From the NCBI RefSeq assembly GCF_000613245.1, contig NZ_HG964936.1:1167172-1231171 (forward strand): a stretch of 64,000 nucleotides of DNA, written 5' to 3'. The translations under genes and the position numbers were made by a program. The notes under the pieces were generated by a model. The model did no database searches. It was given only the letters and a program-made list of their open reading frames with translations, and was not told where the DNA came from. Each line of letters starts with the position of its first letter. Position 1 is the stretch's first letter. Shown here piece after piece: positions 1 through 8,492 of the stretch. Origin of the DNA: Mycobacterium asiaticum DSM 44297. GTDB lineage: Bacteria; Actinomycetota; Actinomycetes; Mycobacteriales; Mycobacteriaceae.

Positions 1-520
1 CCTGGTTTCCTCGGTACTGGACTGTGACAAGCCGGTCGTTGCGGCGGTCAAGGGTACGGCGGCCGGCGCGGGCGCCAGCCTGCTGCTGGCCTGCGACCTG
101 GTTGTCATGTCCACGGAAGCAACACTCGTCGCGGCATTCGTCCATCGCGGCATACTGCCGGATTCCGGAGCCGTACACCTGCTGACCAGAATAGTGGGTC
201 TACGCAAGGCGACCGAACTGTTGATGCTGGGCGAGCCCGTGGACGCGGTGACCTGCGAGCGGCTCGGCCTGGTCAACCGCGTGGTCGACCTCAACCAAAC
301 CGATGCGGCCGCCGAAGAATTGGCGTTGCGCTTAGCGGCCGGCCCCACCGTGATGCTGGGCCTGACCAAGCGGCTGTTGGCCGTTTCATCGGAGTCGGGC
401 CGCGACTGTGCCTTCGAGCAGGAGGCTTGGGCCCAGGAAGTGGTGTCCCACACCGCCGACCTGCAGGAGGGCCTCTCGTCGTTCGCCGAGCGCCGCAAGC
501 CCCGGTTCAGCGGTCATTGA
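1..520 (+). CDS. Enoyl-CoA hydratase/isomerase (crotonase), 3' part only
   Basis: The reading frame is open from base 2, so the N-terminal third lies outside the window. The visible part begins with the crotonase core (KPVVAAVKGTAAGAGASLLLACDLVV), which contains the oxyanion-hole GxxxGAG helix, and ends with the usual ERRKPRF tail. Crotonases hydrate or isomerise CoA thioesters in beta-oxidation-like pathways. A convergent SDR gene follows, separated only by a stem-loop. Substrate cannot be told. The family is secure; the gene is partial because of the window edge, not because it is broken. Confidence 0.9.
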   Translation, partial: LVSSVLDCDKPVVAAVKGTAAGAGASLLLACDLVVMSTEATLVAAFVHRGILPDSGAVHLLTRIVGLRKATELLMLGEPVDAVTCERLGLVNRVVDLNQTDAAAEELALRLAAGPTVMLGLTKRLLAVSSESGRDCAFEQEAWAQEVVSHTADLQEGLSSFAERRKPRFSGH

Positions 521-543
521 GCCGCGGGACGTCATCCCGCGGC
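521..543. terminator. Stem-loop between convergent genes
   Basis: GCCGCGGGA (521-529) and TCCCGCGGC (535-543) form a perfect 9-bp GC-rich stem with a 5-nt loop. It starts right after the crotonase stop and covers the stop codon of the convergent SDR. There is no U-tract, as is common for mycobacterial intrinsic terminators. A bidirectional terminator role is inferred from position. Confidence 0.6.
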
Positions 544-1398
544 GGGACCGCCGCGGATTGTGAAAACGGCGCTGTCGTCGATGTCGTCGATCGACGCTGC
601 CACCTTTTCCGCGGATAGCGCGGTGTCCTCGATTCCCTTGGTCACGCCGATGAACACCCGCGACACTTTTCCCGCACCTACCGAGTAGATGTGTGCGGTA
701 CGGTCGCAACGTTGGTGTGACAGGTAGATGACCACCGGCGTGACAAGCTCGGGATCCATTACCTTGCCCGCCTCGCCCATGATGTTCTCCGTCATGCGGG
801 TTCGTGCTATAGGCGCGATGGCATTGATCGCGATGCCGCTGCGGGCGCCCTCGATGGCGAGCACGTGCATCATGCCAACCAGGCCCATCTTGGCGGCACC
901 GTAGTTCGCCTGTCCGAAATTCCCGAAAAGGCCGGTACCGGAGGTGGTTTGCACGATTCGGCCGTAGTTCTGCTCGCGCATGATCGGCCAGACCGCCCTG
1001 GTCACGTTGAAGGCTCCAATGAGGTGAACCGCGACCACGGCGTCGACCTGCTCGGCGGTCATGTTTTTGAAGGCCGCGTCGCGCAGGATCCCGGCGTTGT
1101 TCACCAGCACATCGACTCGGCCGAACGCATCCATCGCCGCTTCGACAATTGCGGCGCCGCCGTCCTCGGTAGCCACCGAGTCACCGTTGGCGATCGCGGT
1201 GCCACCGGCGGCGGTGATCTCGTCCACCACCGATTGTGCCGCCGAAGTCGACGCACCGGTGCCGTCCACCGCGCTGCCGAGGTCGTTGACCACGACGCGA
1301 GCGCCGCGGCGCGCCAGTTCCAGGGCGTGGCAACGACCCAGCCCACCCCCGGCGCCGGTGACGATGGCAACCTGATTATCGAAAGTCATTGACGGCAT
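532..1398 (-). CDS. Short-chain dehydrogenase, multifunctional-enzyme-2 / 17-beta-HSD4-like
   Basis: Classical SDR of about 288 residues: cofactor motif TGAGGGLG at residues 14-21, NNAG motif mid-protein, and catalytic YGAAK with Tyr166 and Lys170. The long tail after the Rossmann fold (IYLSH then AHIYSVGAGKVSRVFIG) is typical of the (3R)-hydroxyacyl-CoA dehydrogenase part of peroxisomal multifunctional enzyme 2 and its mycobacterial relatives. I chose the ATG at 1398 because a -10-like TAACCT lies 7 nt upstream, consistent with leaderless transcription; ATG 1389 is an alternative. Divergent from the acyl-CoA ligase. Probable role: oxidation of a 3-hydroxyacyl-CoA; substrate unknown. Confidence 0.85.
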   Translation of the reverse strand: MPSMTFDNQVAIVTGAGGGLGRCHALELARRGARVVVNDLGSAVDGTGASTSAAQSVVDEITAAGGTAIANGDSVATEDGGAAIVEAAMDAFGRVDVLVNNAGILRDAAFKNMTAEQVDAVVAVHLIGAFNVTRAVWPIMREQNYGRIVQTTSGTGLFGNFGQANYGAAKMGLVGMMHVLAIEGARSGIAINAIAPIARTRMTENIMGEAGKVMDPELVTPVVIYLSHQRCDRTAHIYSVGAGKVSRVFIGVTKGIEDTALSAEKVAASIDDIDDSAVFTIRGGPAAG

Positions 1399-1453
1399 GG
1401 ATGAGAGGTTACATTTACTCAATCGAGAACCGACATTTGCATCGGAGGGCCTT

Positions 1454-3028
1454 ATGAGCGGCGCGGCGGAACTCCTGCGGCAGGCCCGTCGGCGTGCCGA
1501 GTCGCTGCGCTCCCGTTACCGGGCAGCGGGGTACTGGTCGGCGGAGCCCTTCGACCAAGTGCGTTGCGCCGCGGAGCGGGATCCCACCCGGATTGCCGTG
1601 ACGATTCGCGGCGCCGATCTCACCTATGCCGAGCTCGACGCGCGTGTTGACGCGGCCGCCCAGGCGATGCTCGACGCGGGCGTCGTCCCGGACAGCCCGA
1701 TCGTGCTGGTGGTCGGCAATGACGTGGAATCGGTCGTGGCGGTGCACGCGGCGTTGCGGATCGATGCGGTGGTACTGCTGGTGTCGCGCAGCGCGGGCCC
1801 GGCTCAACTTGCGGAAATCGTCTCGCACGACGACATTCGGTACGCCGTGGCGCCGAAGTGGGCGGCGAACACCGCGCAGGAGCTCCCCGGACGTTGCCGG
1901 TGGATCGAGGTAGACAATGGCGAACGCGTGCCCGGCGTGGCACGGTCGCGGCCGGCGCGCTCGGCTGACGAGCCGTGTTTCGTTTTGTACACCTCGGGCA
2001 CGACCTCACGGCCCAAAGGGGTCGTTCACTCAATCAGCACATTGGCGAAGGCATCTGCCAACTATGTTGCGGCCGCCGGACTTACCAGCGAGGACCGAAT
2101 CTTTCTGATCAGCCCGCTGGCTTCGGTCACCGGAGTCGTGCAGGCGCTGTTCATCGCGCCCATGCTCGCATTACCCGTCGTCCTGGAGGATCGCTGGAAC
2201 CCGGGGGCGACGTGCGACCTACTCCTGGCTTCGGGGGCGACCTGGTACGGCGGACCGGACCGGCTACTGGACCGGGTGCTCGACGAAGTGGTGGCGCGCG
2301 GCGCCGCCGTACCACTACGTGCGGTCTACCTCGGCGGCACCATGCTGGACCGGCGAATCGTGAAACGCATCGAAGACAGCTTCGGCGTAGTGGTCATGCG
2401 CGCCTATGGCTCGTCTGAGGTGCCGGTGAGCACCTCTGGCCTGCGCGATGAGCCCAAAGAGGTGCGACATGCCGATGACGGGGTGCCGCTCGATGGTGTC
2501 GAGGTCCGTATCGGGTCGGCGGCCGAACCGACCGAGTGTTGTATCCGGGGCCCGCATGCTTTTCTGGGCTACACCGACGGCGACGACGATGCCCTGGGCC
2601 TGGACGGGGAGTGGTTCCGTACCGGCGACGTCGCCGAACTCGTCGCCGGTCGCGTGCGGATCGTCGGGCGGATCAAAGACATTGTGATCCGTAACGGGAT
2701 GAAGATCCCCGCCGCCGAAGTGGAGGATGCGGTGTCGCGGATCGGCGGGGTGCGCCAGTGTGCCGCCTACTCGGTTGCCGATGCCACCACCGGTGAGCGA
2801 CTGGCGGTGGCGGTAGTGTCCGAGCCTGACCTCGAGTTATCGCTGGCTGACGTTACCGCAGCACTGGTCTCACAAGGATTGCCGAAGTACAAACTGCCCG
2901 AGGAGTTGGTGCTCTGGGACGAGCCGCTGCCGGTCAACGCCAACGGCAAGGTCGAGCGCAACAAACTGCACGGGCTCTCGGGTGGCCGGATCCGGCTGGT
3001 GGCAGAGCGGGTGGCCGCTACGCCGTGA
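1454..3028 (+). CDS. Acyl-CoA ligase (AMP-forming, FadD-like)
   Basis: Adenylate-forming enzyme of about 524 residues that would activate a carboxylic acid to its CoA thioester. Visible core motifs: YTSGTTSRPKG (A3, residues 179-189), YGSSE (A5), GEWFRTGD (A7), GRIKDIVIRNGMK (A8) and NANGKVERN with the catalytic Lys near residue 499. The ATG at 1454 has GGAGG 8 nt upstream and is preferred over the ATG at 1397, which has no ribosome-binding site. The 3' end overlaps the convergent DUF35 gene by 11 nt. Context of crotonase, SDR and thiolase genes suggests side-chain or acyl catabolism; substrate is not predictable. Confidence 0.88.
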   Translation: MSGAAELLRQARRRAESLRSRYRAAGYWSAEPFDQVRCAAERDPTRIAVTIRGADLTYAELDARVDAAAQAMLDAGVVPDSPIVLVVGNDVESVVAVHAALRIDAVVLLVSRSAGPAQLAEIVSHDDIRYAVAPKWAANTAQELPGRCRWIEVDNGERVPGVARSRPARSADEPCFVLYTSGTTSRPKGVVHSISTLAKASANYVAAAGLTSEDRIFLISPLASVTGVVQALFIAPMLALPVVLEDRWNPGATCDLLLASGATWYGGPDRLLDRVLDEVVARGAAVPLRAVYLGGTMLDRRIVKRIEDSFGVVVMRAYGSSEVPVSTSGLRDEPKEVRHADDGVPLDGVEVRIGSAAEPTECCIRGPHAFLGYTDGDDDALGLDGEWFRTGDVAELVAGRVRIVGRIKDIVIRNGMKIPAAEVEDAVSRIGGVRQCAAYSVADATTGERLAVAVVSEPDLELSLADVTAALVSQGLPKYKLPEELVLWDEPLPVNANGKVERNKLHGLSGGRIRLVAERVAATP

Positions 3029-3422
3029 CGGGATGAAAAACAGGCACGATGAATCCGTCATCGCCGGTACGGAACGCAACCGCCAGTGGCAGGTCGGCGC
3101 GCAGGTCTTCGACGCGACAATTCTCTACGACGCTCATCACGCGGGGCCCTTCCTCGAGGTCCACCATCGCCAGCACATAGGGCGTGCGCGCGTCGAACGG
3201 TGCCGCGTTCTGGTGGACCACACTCCAGGTGTAGAGCCGCGCGCGGCCGCTGGCCGGCGCCAGGTTGACCTCCTCACTCCAGCAATGCGGACAGAACGGC
3301 CGTGAGTACAGCGACGCCTGGCCGCAGGATCGGCAGGTGTTGACCATCAGCTCGCGGTCCTGCACCGCCGACCACCAAGCCTGGCTGTCGAGGTCGATGG
3401 TCGGGTGATCGGCCGCCGTCAT
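3018..3422 (-). CDS. DUF35 OB-fold / zinc-ribbon protein, thiolase partner
   Basis: Small protein of 134 residues with an N-terminal rubredoxin-like zinc ribbon (CRSC near residue 32, CPHC about 15 residues later) followed by an OB-fold with YTWSVVHQ and a final IVPVFHPV segment. DUF35 proteins pair with thiolase-like proteins, for example ChsH2 with Ltp2 in steroid side-chain cleavage. Here the start codon shares one base with the stop of the thiolase gene (TGATG), so the two are translationally coupled and probably form a complex. A longer upstream open frame exists but is a shadow of the thiolase gene. Confidence 0.85.
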   Translation of the reverse strand: MTAADHPTIDLDSQAWWSAVQDRELMVNTCRSCGQASLYSRPFCPHCWSEEVNLAPASGRARLYTWSVVHQNAAPFDARTPYVLAMVDLEEGPRVMSVVENCRVEDLRADLPLAVAFRTGDDGFIVPVFHPVTA

Positions 3423-4567
3423 CACTGTCTCCCAAGAATCATCGTGGCGCTGTGCGTGAAGAAACCACCCATCGCATGAACGCATGCCAGCCTGGCTCCT
3501 GGGACCTGGCGTGCCGCGCACTCGCCCCGCAACTGCCGGACCGCTTCCACCATCAGGAACATGCCCCGCATACCGGGGTGACAGCTTGCCAGACCTCCGC
3601 CGTCGGTGTTGGTGGGCAGCGACCCACCGGGGCGCAGTGCGCCTGAGGCGATGAAGGGTCCTCCCTCGCCCTTCGAGCAGAAGCCAAGGTCCTCCACGGT
3701 CAGCAGCACGGTGGAGGTGAATGAGTCGTAAAGCTGGCACACATCGATCTCGGCCGGGCTGACGCCGGCTTGCGCGAACGCTCGCGGCCCCGACCGCGCG
3801 GCCGGCGATGTGGTGAAGTCAGGCCATTGGCTCATGCTGACGTGCGACGTGGCATCGGCGGCGCCCAGGATCCAGATCGGTTCGCGGGCCGAGTCTTTCG
3901 CGACCCGCTCGCTGGCCAGCACCACCGCGCCGCCACCGTCGGTGCGTAGGCAGACATGTTTGGTGGTGAAGGGATCGGCCAGCATCGGTGCGGCCGCGAC
4001 GTCGTCGACGGTGATGCGATCGCGGTCGAACGCGTCCGCATTCATCGCTGCCCACTCGTGAGCCGCGACGGCGACTTCGGCCAGTTGGTCCGTGGTGGTA
4101 CCGAATTCGATCATGTGACGGCGGGCCGCCATCGCATACTTGGCGATCAGCGTCGCACCGTAAGGTGCCTCGTACTGCATGGCGCCGCCGGTGCCCAAGG
4201 TGGCCGCCGACGCGCGGACTTGACGCTTGACGTCAGAGCGTGCGGTCGACCCGTAGGTCAACAGGGCAGTATCGATCTCGCCGCTCGCGATCGCCGCTGC
4301 CGCGTGCCGCGCCATCACTTCCCATGAAGATCCGCCTACGTTGGTCGCGTCGACCCAGCTGGGCCGAAGTCCGAGATACTCGCTCACTTCCACCGGCGGC
4401 AGCAGTGTCCCGTGTGCGCCGAAACCATCGATCTCGTCCTTGCTGAGTCCTGCGTCGGCGACCGCCCGGCGAGCGGACTGGGCCATCAGGGCCATCGCGG
4501 TTTTGTCTGGCACCCGGCCGCAATCGGAAAGCCCGACACCCACAATGGCGACACGGTTGGACGACAT
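3422..4567 (-). CDS. SCP-x/Ltp-like thiolase superfamily protein
   Basis: Thiolase-fold protein of 381 residues resembling lipid-transfer-protein (Ltp) thiolases. The N-terminal RVAIVGVGLSD, the YDSFTS segment and the C-terminal HAMGGFFTHS are characteristic. At the place where degradative thiolases have the nucleophilic cysteine the sequence reads NVGGSSWE, so that residue is absent. Such members can act as aldolases or retro-Claisen enzymes rather than thiolases, usually with a DUF35 partner, which is encoded immediately downstream with 1-nt overlap. Divergent from the HpcH/HpaI aldolase operon. Likely acts on an acyl-CoA side chain; exact reaction unknown. Confidence 0.85.
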   Translation of the reverse strand: MSSNRVAIVGVGLSDCGRVPDKTAMALMAQSARRAVADAGLSKDEIDGFGAHGTLLPPVEVSEYLGLRPSWVDATNVGGSSWEVMARHAAAAIASGEIDTALLTYGSTARSDVKRQVRASAATLGTGGAMQYEAPYGATLIAKYAMAARRHMIEFGTTTDQLAEVAVAAHEWAAMNADAFDRDRITVDDVAAAPMLADPFTTKHVCLRTDGGGAVVLASERVAKDSAREPIWILGAADATSHVSMSQWPDFTTSPAARSGPRAFAQAGVSPAEIDVCQLYDSFTSTVLLTVEDLGFCSKGEGGPFIASGALRPGGSLPTNTDGGGLASCHPGMRGMFLMVEAVRQLRGECAARQVPGARLACVHAMGGFFTHSATMILGRQ

Positions 4568-4575
4568 AGCTAATG

Positions 4576-4603
4576 GTTATCACACCGGCGTCGGCCTGAT
4601 AAC
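4576..4603. promoter_or_regulatory. Inverted repeat in divergent promoter region
   Basis: GTTATCA (4576-4582) and TGATAAC (4597-4603) are perfect 7-bp arms separated by 14 bp, lying 8 nt upstream of the thiolase start and upstream of the aldolase operon. Position suggests a regulator-binding site serving both directions; no regulator gene is adjacent. Chance occurrence cannot be excluded. Confidence 0.4.
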
Positions 4604-4655
4604 GGACGTTAACCGGTTTCTGGAAGCGATATTCTCGGTGGACTACGGTGAGCCT

Positions 4656-5444
4656 ATGACGGGAGCGTTGCGGGCCGCGCTGCGCGGCGAGGCGCTGGTG
4701 CTGTGTCTGGCTCTGCAGAACTCGCGCACACCCGACGTCCCTGCGGTCGCCGCGGCGTGCGGATACGACGCGGTCTACGTCGACCTCGAGCACACATCGA
4801 CGTCCTTGGAGACCGCACAGTTGCTCTGTGTCAGCGCGCTGGGCGCAGGTATCTCCGGTCTGGTCCGGGTACCGTCGGCCGATGCCAGCCAAATTGCCCG
4901 TGCACTCGATATCGGTGCAGTGGGAGTCATTGTGCCCCACATTAATTCAAGTGACGAAGCGCAGGCCGTTGTGCACGCCGCACGATTCCCACCGCTCGGT
5001 CGTCGATCGATTTCGGGACCCAATGCGGTCAGCGGCTACACGTCGAGAACGGCTCCGCGCCTGGTCGAGGTGCTTGAAGAGCATACGGTCGTAGCCGTGA
5101 TGATCGAGACGCCCGAGGGTGTGGCGGCTTGTGACTCGATCGCCGCAGTCGATGGCATCGACATGATCCTGATCGGACCCAGTGATCTGACCGCCGAGAT
5201 GGGCATTCACGGGCAGTATGAGAATGAGCATTTCCACAGTGCAGTAGAATCGATCGCGGCGGCTTGTCGTAAGCACGGCGTGGCGCTCGGAGTGGCTGGA
5301 ATCAAGTCCCTTGACCTGCTGGAACGCTTTGTAGGACTGGGGCTGCGCTTCATCTCGGCGGGGACCGATGTCGGGATGATGGCCGAAGCGGCCGCGGCCC
5401 GTGCGCTGGCGCTTCGCGCACTCGAGCGGCCGCGAGAGCCATGA
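4656..5444 (+). CDS. HpcH/HpaI-family aldolase
   Basis: A 262-residue protein matching the usual length of class II pyruvate aldolases (HpcH/HpaI). Seen motifs: YVDLEHTSTS (metal-binding Glu region), a VRVPSAD strand, GVIVPHINS, MIETPEGV and LIGPSDLTAEMG. Family members cleave 4-hydroxy-2-oxoacids to pyruvate and an aldehyde, or related acyl substrates, using a divalent metal. It heads an operon with a TauD dioxygenase, a D-2-hydroxyacid dehydrogenase and a crotonase. ATG 4656 gives the correct family length; GTG 4638 is an alternative, and neither has a strong ribosome-binding site. Confidence 0.85.
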   Translation: MTGALRAALRGEALVLCLALQNSRTPDVPAVAAACGYDAVYVDLEHTSTSLETAQLLCVSALGAGISGLVRVPSADASQIARALDIGAVGVIVPHINSSDEAQAVVHAARFPPLGRRSISGPNAVSGYTSRTAPRLVEVLEEHTVVAVMIETPEGVAACDSIAAVDGIDMILIGPSDLTAEMGIHGQYENEHFHSAVESIAAACRKHGVALGVAGIKSLDLLERFVGLGLRFISAGTDVGMMAEAAAARALALRALERPREP

Positions 5445-5463
5445 ACGTCAACAGGAGGACCGG

Positions 5464-6576
5464 ATGCCGACAGCCATCTACACCGAACAAGTCACCGACC
5501 CGATGGCTTGGACCGGCGCCGACGTGAGCAAGGAGGACTTGACCTTTGACCTGTCGGCCCGCAATGTGGCTGCGCTGGAATCGATCCTGGCCAAGACGGC
5601 GGCAAAGGACCGCGATGACATCACTCCGGACGACGCACGGCATCCGGACCTCGACGACGACCTTGCCCGGCTGTACCGGGAATTGATGTTCGGCAGGGGT
5701 CTGGCTTGTGTTCGCGGCTTCCCCGTCGAACAACACTCGATCGAAGATCTCGAGCGAATCTATTGGGCGTTTTGTACGCATCTGGGATATCTGGTGTCCA
5801 ACAACTCCTTCGGGCACCGCATGGTGCGGGTGCAGGAGGAGGTGCTGCCCGGCGGAGTGCAGCCGGCGCGTGGGACCAAGTCGCGCGCCGAACTGGCCAT
5901 GCACAACGACGCCGCCGACATTTTGTCGCTGTTGTGTGTATATCCCGCCGCCGAGGGTGGGGAAAGCCAGTTCGCCAGTGGCCCGGCCGCGCACAATCGG
6001 ATACTCGCGGAGCGTCCGGACCTGTTGGGGGTGCTCTACCAAGGCTTTCCGCATCACCGCCGCAGCGAACAACCCGACGATCAGCCAGACGTGACCCCCT
6101 ATGACGTGCCCGTGTTTTCGCAGATCGACGGCAGGATCTGTATCAACTTCACCTACAGCAGCATCCTGCCGGCCATGAAGACGCTCGGTCGAGAATTCAC
6201 CCCGGAACAAGCCGAGGCGGTGGACTTGCTGCGCAACGTCCTGGTCGAACAGCAGGTCGAGTTCCGACTCGAATCCGGTGAAGCGGCCGTGGCCAACAAC
6301 TTCGCGATGTGCCATTCCAGGTCCGACTTCGTCAGCAGTACCGACCCGACGAAGACCCGGTGCTTCCTGCGCGCTTGGATGGAGGTGCCCCGCAAGGACC
6401 GCCGGCTGCCGATGGGTCGCGAGTACTTCCATATGGAGAACAAAGATCTGCGGCTGGGTTATGACGTGGTCGCGGGACGGGACGGCGCGATCGCGCGTAA
6501 CGACTATAAGAACGTCGACGCTGCCCTGGCTGACATGTTCAAAGCCGCGCAGGCTAAACCCAACGTCAAGCGATGA
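5464..6576 (+). CDS. TauD/TfdA-family Fe(II)/2-oxoglutarate dioxygenase
   Basis: About 370 residues. The facial triad is visible as His147-x-Asp149 (MHNDAAD) and a distal His near residue 284 (NNFAMCHSRSDF), followed by an Arg-rich segment (TRCFLRAW) that would hold 2-oxoglutarate. Strong AGGAGGA Shine-Dalgarno 5 nt before the ATG. It follows the aldolase by 19 bp and its last four bases overlap the next gene (ATGA), so it is part of a four-gene operon. The enzyme probably hydroxylates the pathway substrate; a taurine role is not implied, because the family is broad. Confidence 0.85.
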   Translation: MPTAIYTEQVTDPMAWTGADVSKEDLTFDLSARNVAALESILAKTAAKDRDDITPDDARHPDLDDDLARLYRELMFGRGLACVRGFPVEQHSIEDLERIYWAFCTHLGYLVSNNSFGHRMVRVQEEVLPGGVQPARGTKSRAELAMHNDAADILSLLCVYPAAEGGESQFASGPAAHNRILAERPDLLGVLYQGFPHHRRSEQPDDQPDVTPYDVPVFSQIDGRICINFTYSSILPAMKTLGREFTPEQAEAVDLLRNVLVEQQVEFRLESGEAAVANNFAMCHSRSDFVSSTDPTKTRCFLRAWMEVPRKDRRLPMGREYFHMENKDLRLGYDVVAGRDGAIARNDYKNVDAALADMFKAAQAKPNVKR

Positions 6577-7658
6577 CCGTCCGTCCGCGACTGGTCTTCG
6601 AACGCTGGACCGATCCCGTCGCCGGCGACATTCTCGACCTGGCGGACATCGATCTCGTCGAGCTGGACCTTGCGGCCCCGGATGAGCAAGGCTGGGCCGC
6701 ACTGGAATCCGCGCATGGATACCAGGTGGCCACCCGTTCCGACGTGACGCCCTACCCTCGGGGTACGCAGTGGATGGCAGGGCCGAAGCTGGTCGGCCGG
6801 TGCGCACAGCTGGTAGCGGTATGCTCTGCCGGCGCCGGTTACGACGTGATTGACGTCGAGGCGTGCACTCGCGCCGGGATCGCGGTGTGCAACAACTCCG
6901 GCCCGGGTGCGGAGGCGGTCGCGGAACATGCGCTGGGCTTCATGCTCGACTTGGCCAAGCGGATCACGGTTGCCGATCGCACGCTGCGTGCCGGCCCGCT
7001 CGTGAACCGGATGACTTTGCGGGGTACACAGCTCCTAGGTAAGACGCTCGGCGTGGTCGGCCTCGGTGCCATCGGCGGTCGCCTGGTGGAGCTGTGTGCG
7101 CCCTTCGGCATGGATGTTCTGGTGTTCGACCCGTACGTCGACGAAGTGACCGCCCGAAGTCGCGGGACGCGGCTTGTCGGCCTCACCGAATTGCTGACGC
7201 GGTCCGATTTCGTTCAAGTGACCTGCCCGCTGACCGCGGAGACGAGGGGACTGTTCGGTGCAGAGCAGTTTGCCGCGATGAAGCCAACGGCGTTCTTCAT
7301 AACCACCGCGCGCGGTCCCGTGCATGACGAAGCGGCGCTGCTGCGAGCACTCACCGAGGGCGAGATCGCCGGGGCGGGTCTGGACGTGTTCCACGACGAG
7401 CCGCCCGCGCCGGACAACCCGCTGCTGCACCTCGACAACGTGATCGCAACACCGCATACCGCAGGTATCACCGTAGAGGCCGCCCGCGACCTGGCCGTGG
7501 CCACGGCTACGCAGTGGCAGACCATCTTCGGCGGTGGCGTCCCGCCGCGCCTGCTGAATCCCGATGTGTGGCCGCGGTACTGCGAGCGGTTCCAAGACAT
7601 ATTCGGTTTCCGTCCCGATGCCACAACGGCTTTGAAGAACAGGGGTCACGCCGGGTGA
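6573..7658 (+). CDS. D-2-hydroxyacid dehydrogenase (NAD-dependent)
   Basis: 361 residues with the D-isomer-specific dehydrogenase layout: Rossmann motif GVVGLGAIGG, the conserved CPLTAETRGLFG segment, the TARG motif with active-site region, AGAGLDVFHDEPP containing the catalytic Glu, and TPHTAGIT containing the catalytic His. It interconverts a 2-oxoacid and a D-2-hydroxyacid. Both ends overlap neighbours by 4 nt (ATGA upstream, GTGA downstream), so translation is tightly coupled. In this operon it could reduce the 2-oxoacid product of the aldolase; that is an inference. Confidence 0.88.
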   Translation: MTVRPRLVFERWTDPVAGDILDLADIDLVELDLAAPDEQGWAALESAHGYQVATRSDVTPYPRGTQWMAGPKLVGRCAQLVAVCSAGAGYDVIDVEACTRAGIAVCNNSGPGAEAVAEHALGFMLDLAKRITVADRTLRAGPLVNRMTLRGTQLLGKTLGVVGLGAIGGRLVELCAPFGMDVLVFDPYVDEVTARSRGTRLVGLTELLTRSDFVQVTCPLTAETRGLFGAEQFAAMKPTAFFITTARGPVHDEAALLRALTEGEIAGAGLDVFHDEPPAPDNPLLHLDNVIATPHTAGITVEAARDLAVATATQWQTIFGGGVPPRLLNPDVWPRYCERFQDIFGFRPDATTALKNRGHAG

Positions 7659-8479
7659 CGCACTACGACACCATCGAGGTCGAGGTCAGGGGTCATACAG
7701 CTTGTGTGACCCTCAACCGTCCCGCCGTTCTCAATGCGATCAATGACGAAATGATCGCCGAGCTTACGGTGGCCTACGCGGAAATCGAACTTTCGCAGGA
7801 TATCTGGACCATGATCATCACCGGTGCCGGCCGGGCATTGTGTGTGGGCGCCGACGTGAACAAGGCCGCCGACCACGACATGGAGAACGCACCGGGCATC
7901 GACAATCAGGGCGATGCGATCTTGAGCTCTATGCGGCAGTGGGATGCACCCCAGGAGGCGACGCCGCCATGGCTGCAGATGACCAAACCGATAATCTGCG
8001 CGGTGAACGGGATCGCTTGTGGGGCCGGCATGGATCTGGTGACGACGGCCGACATCACGGTTGCGTCCGAGCGTGCGACGTTGATGGACCCGCACGTCAG
8101 CATCGGCGTGACATCCGGGCGGGAAGGGGTCAGGCTCGCCAGGCTGTTGCCACTGCCCGTGGCGATGCGACTGATCTTGATGGGCCGTCACGAGCAACTC
8201 GACGCCCAGCGCGCATACGACCTGGGTGTCTTCACCGAGGTGGTGGCGCACGATCGGCTCATGGATCGCGCTTGGGAGATCGCTGATGTGGTCAATTCGA
8301 ATGCCCCGCTGGCCGTGCGAGGATCGCGCATGGCGGTTCGTAAGGGCCTGACATTGCCCATCTACGAGGCGGAATTGCTGGCTGAGAACTATCGCATGAA
8401 GGTGGCCTTGACCAAGGACGCCATCGAGGGACCGCGTGCCTTCCTGGAGAAGCGCAAGCCGGACTGGCAGGCCCGCTAA
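7655..8479 (+). CDS. Enoyl-CoA hydratase/isomerase family protein
   Basis: 274-residue crotonase starting at a GTG inside the stop codon of the preceding dehydrogenase. The oxyanion-hole motifs are present as AGRALCVGADV and CAVNGIACGAGMDLVTTADI. The second catalytic region reads HVSIGVTSGREGVRL, without the usual PGGGGTQRL, so the exact activity (hydratase, isomerase or hydrolase) is open. The C-terminus ends FLEKRKPDWQ as expected. Last gene of the aldolase/TauD/D-2-HDH operon. Confidence 0.86.
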   Translation: MTHYDTIEVEVRGHTACVTLNRPAVLNAINDEMIAELTVAYAEIELSQDIWTMIITGAGRALCVGADVNKAADHDMENAPGIDNQGDAILSSMRQWDAPQEATPPWLQMTKPIICAVNGIACGAGMDLVTTADITVASERATLMDPHVSIGVTSGREGVRLARLLPLPVAMRLILMGRHEQLDAQRAYDLGVFTEVVAHDRLMDRAWEIADVVNSNAPLAVRGSRMAVRKGLTLPIYEAELLAENYRMKVALTKDAIEGPRAFLEKRKPDWQAR

Positions 8480-8492
8480 GCGTTAACGCGGG
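8472..8492. terminator. Short hairpin between convergent genes
   Basis: CCCGC (8472-8476) and GCGGG (8488-8492) can pair around a loop containing the self-complementary GCGTTAACGC. It spans the crotonase stop and ends just before the stop of the convergent amidohydrolase. The stem is short, so a terminator role is tentative. Confidence 0.35.

Noticed and set aside
5350-6807. 485-codon open frame on the minus strand
   Set aside because: It is antisense to the TauD gene with its strong ribosome-binding site and clear catalytic motifs; its own translation is Arg/His/Gly-rich with no recognisable domain, typical of GC-rich shadow frames.
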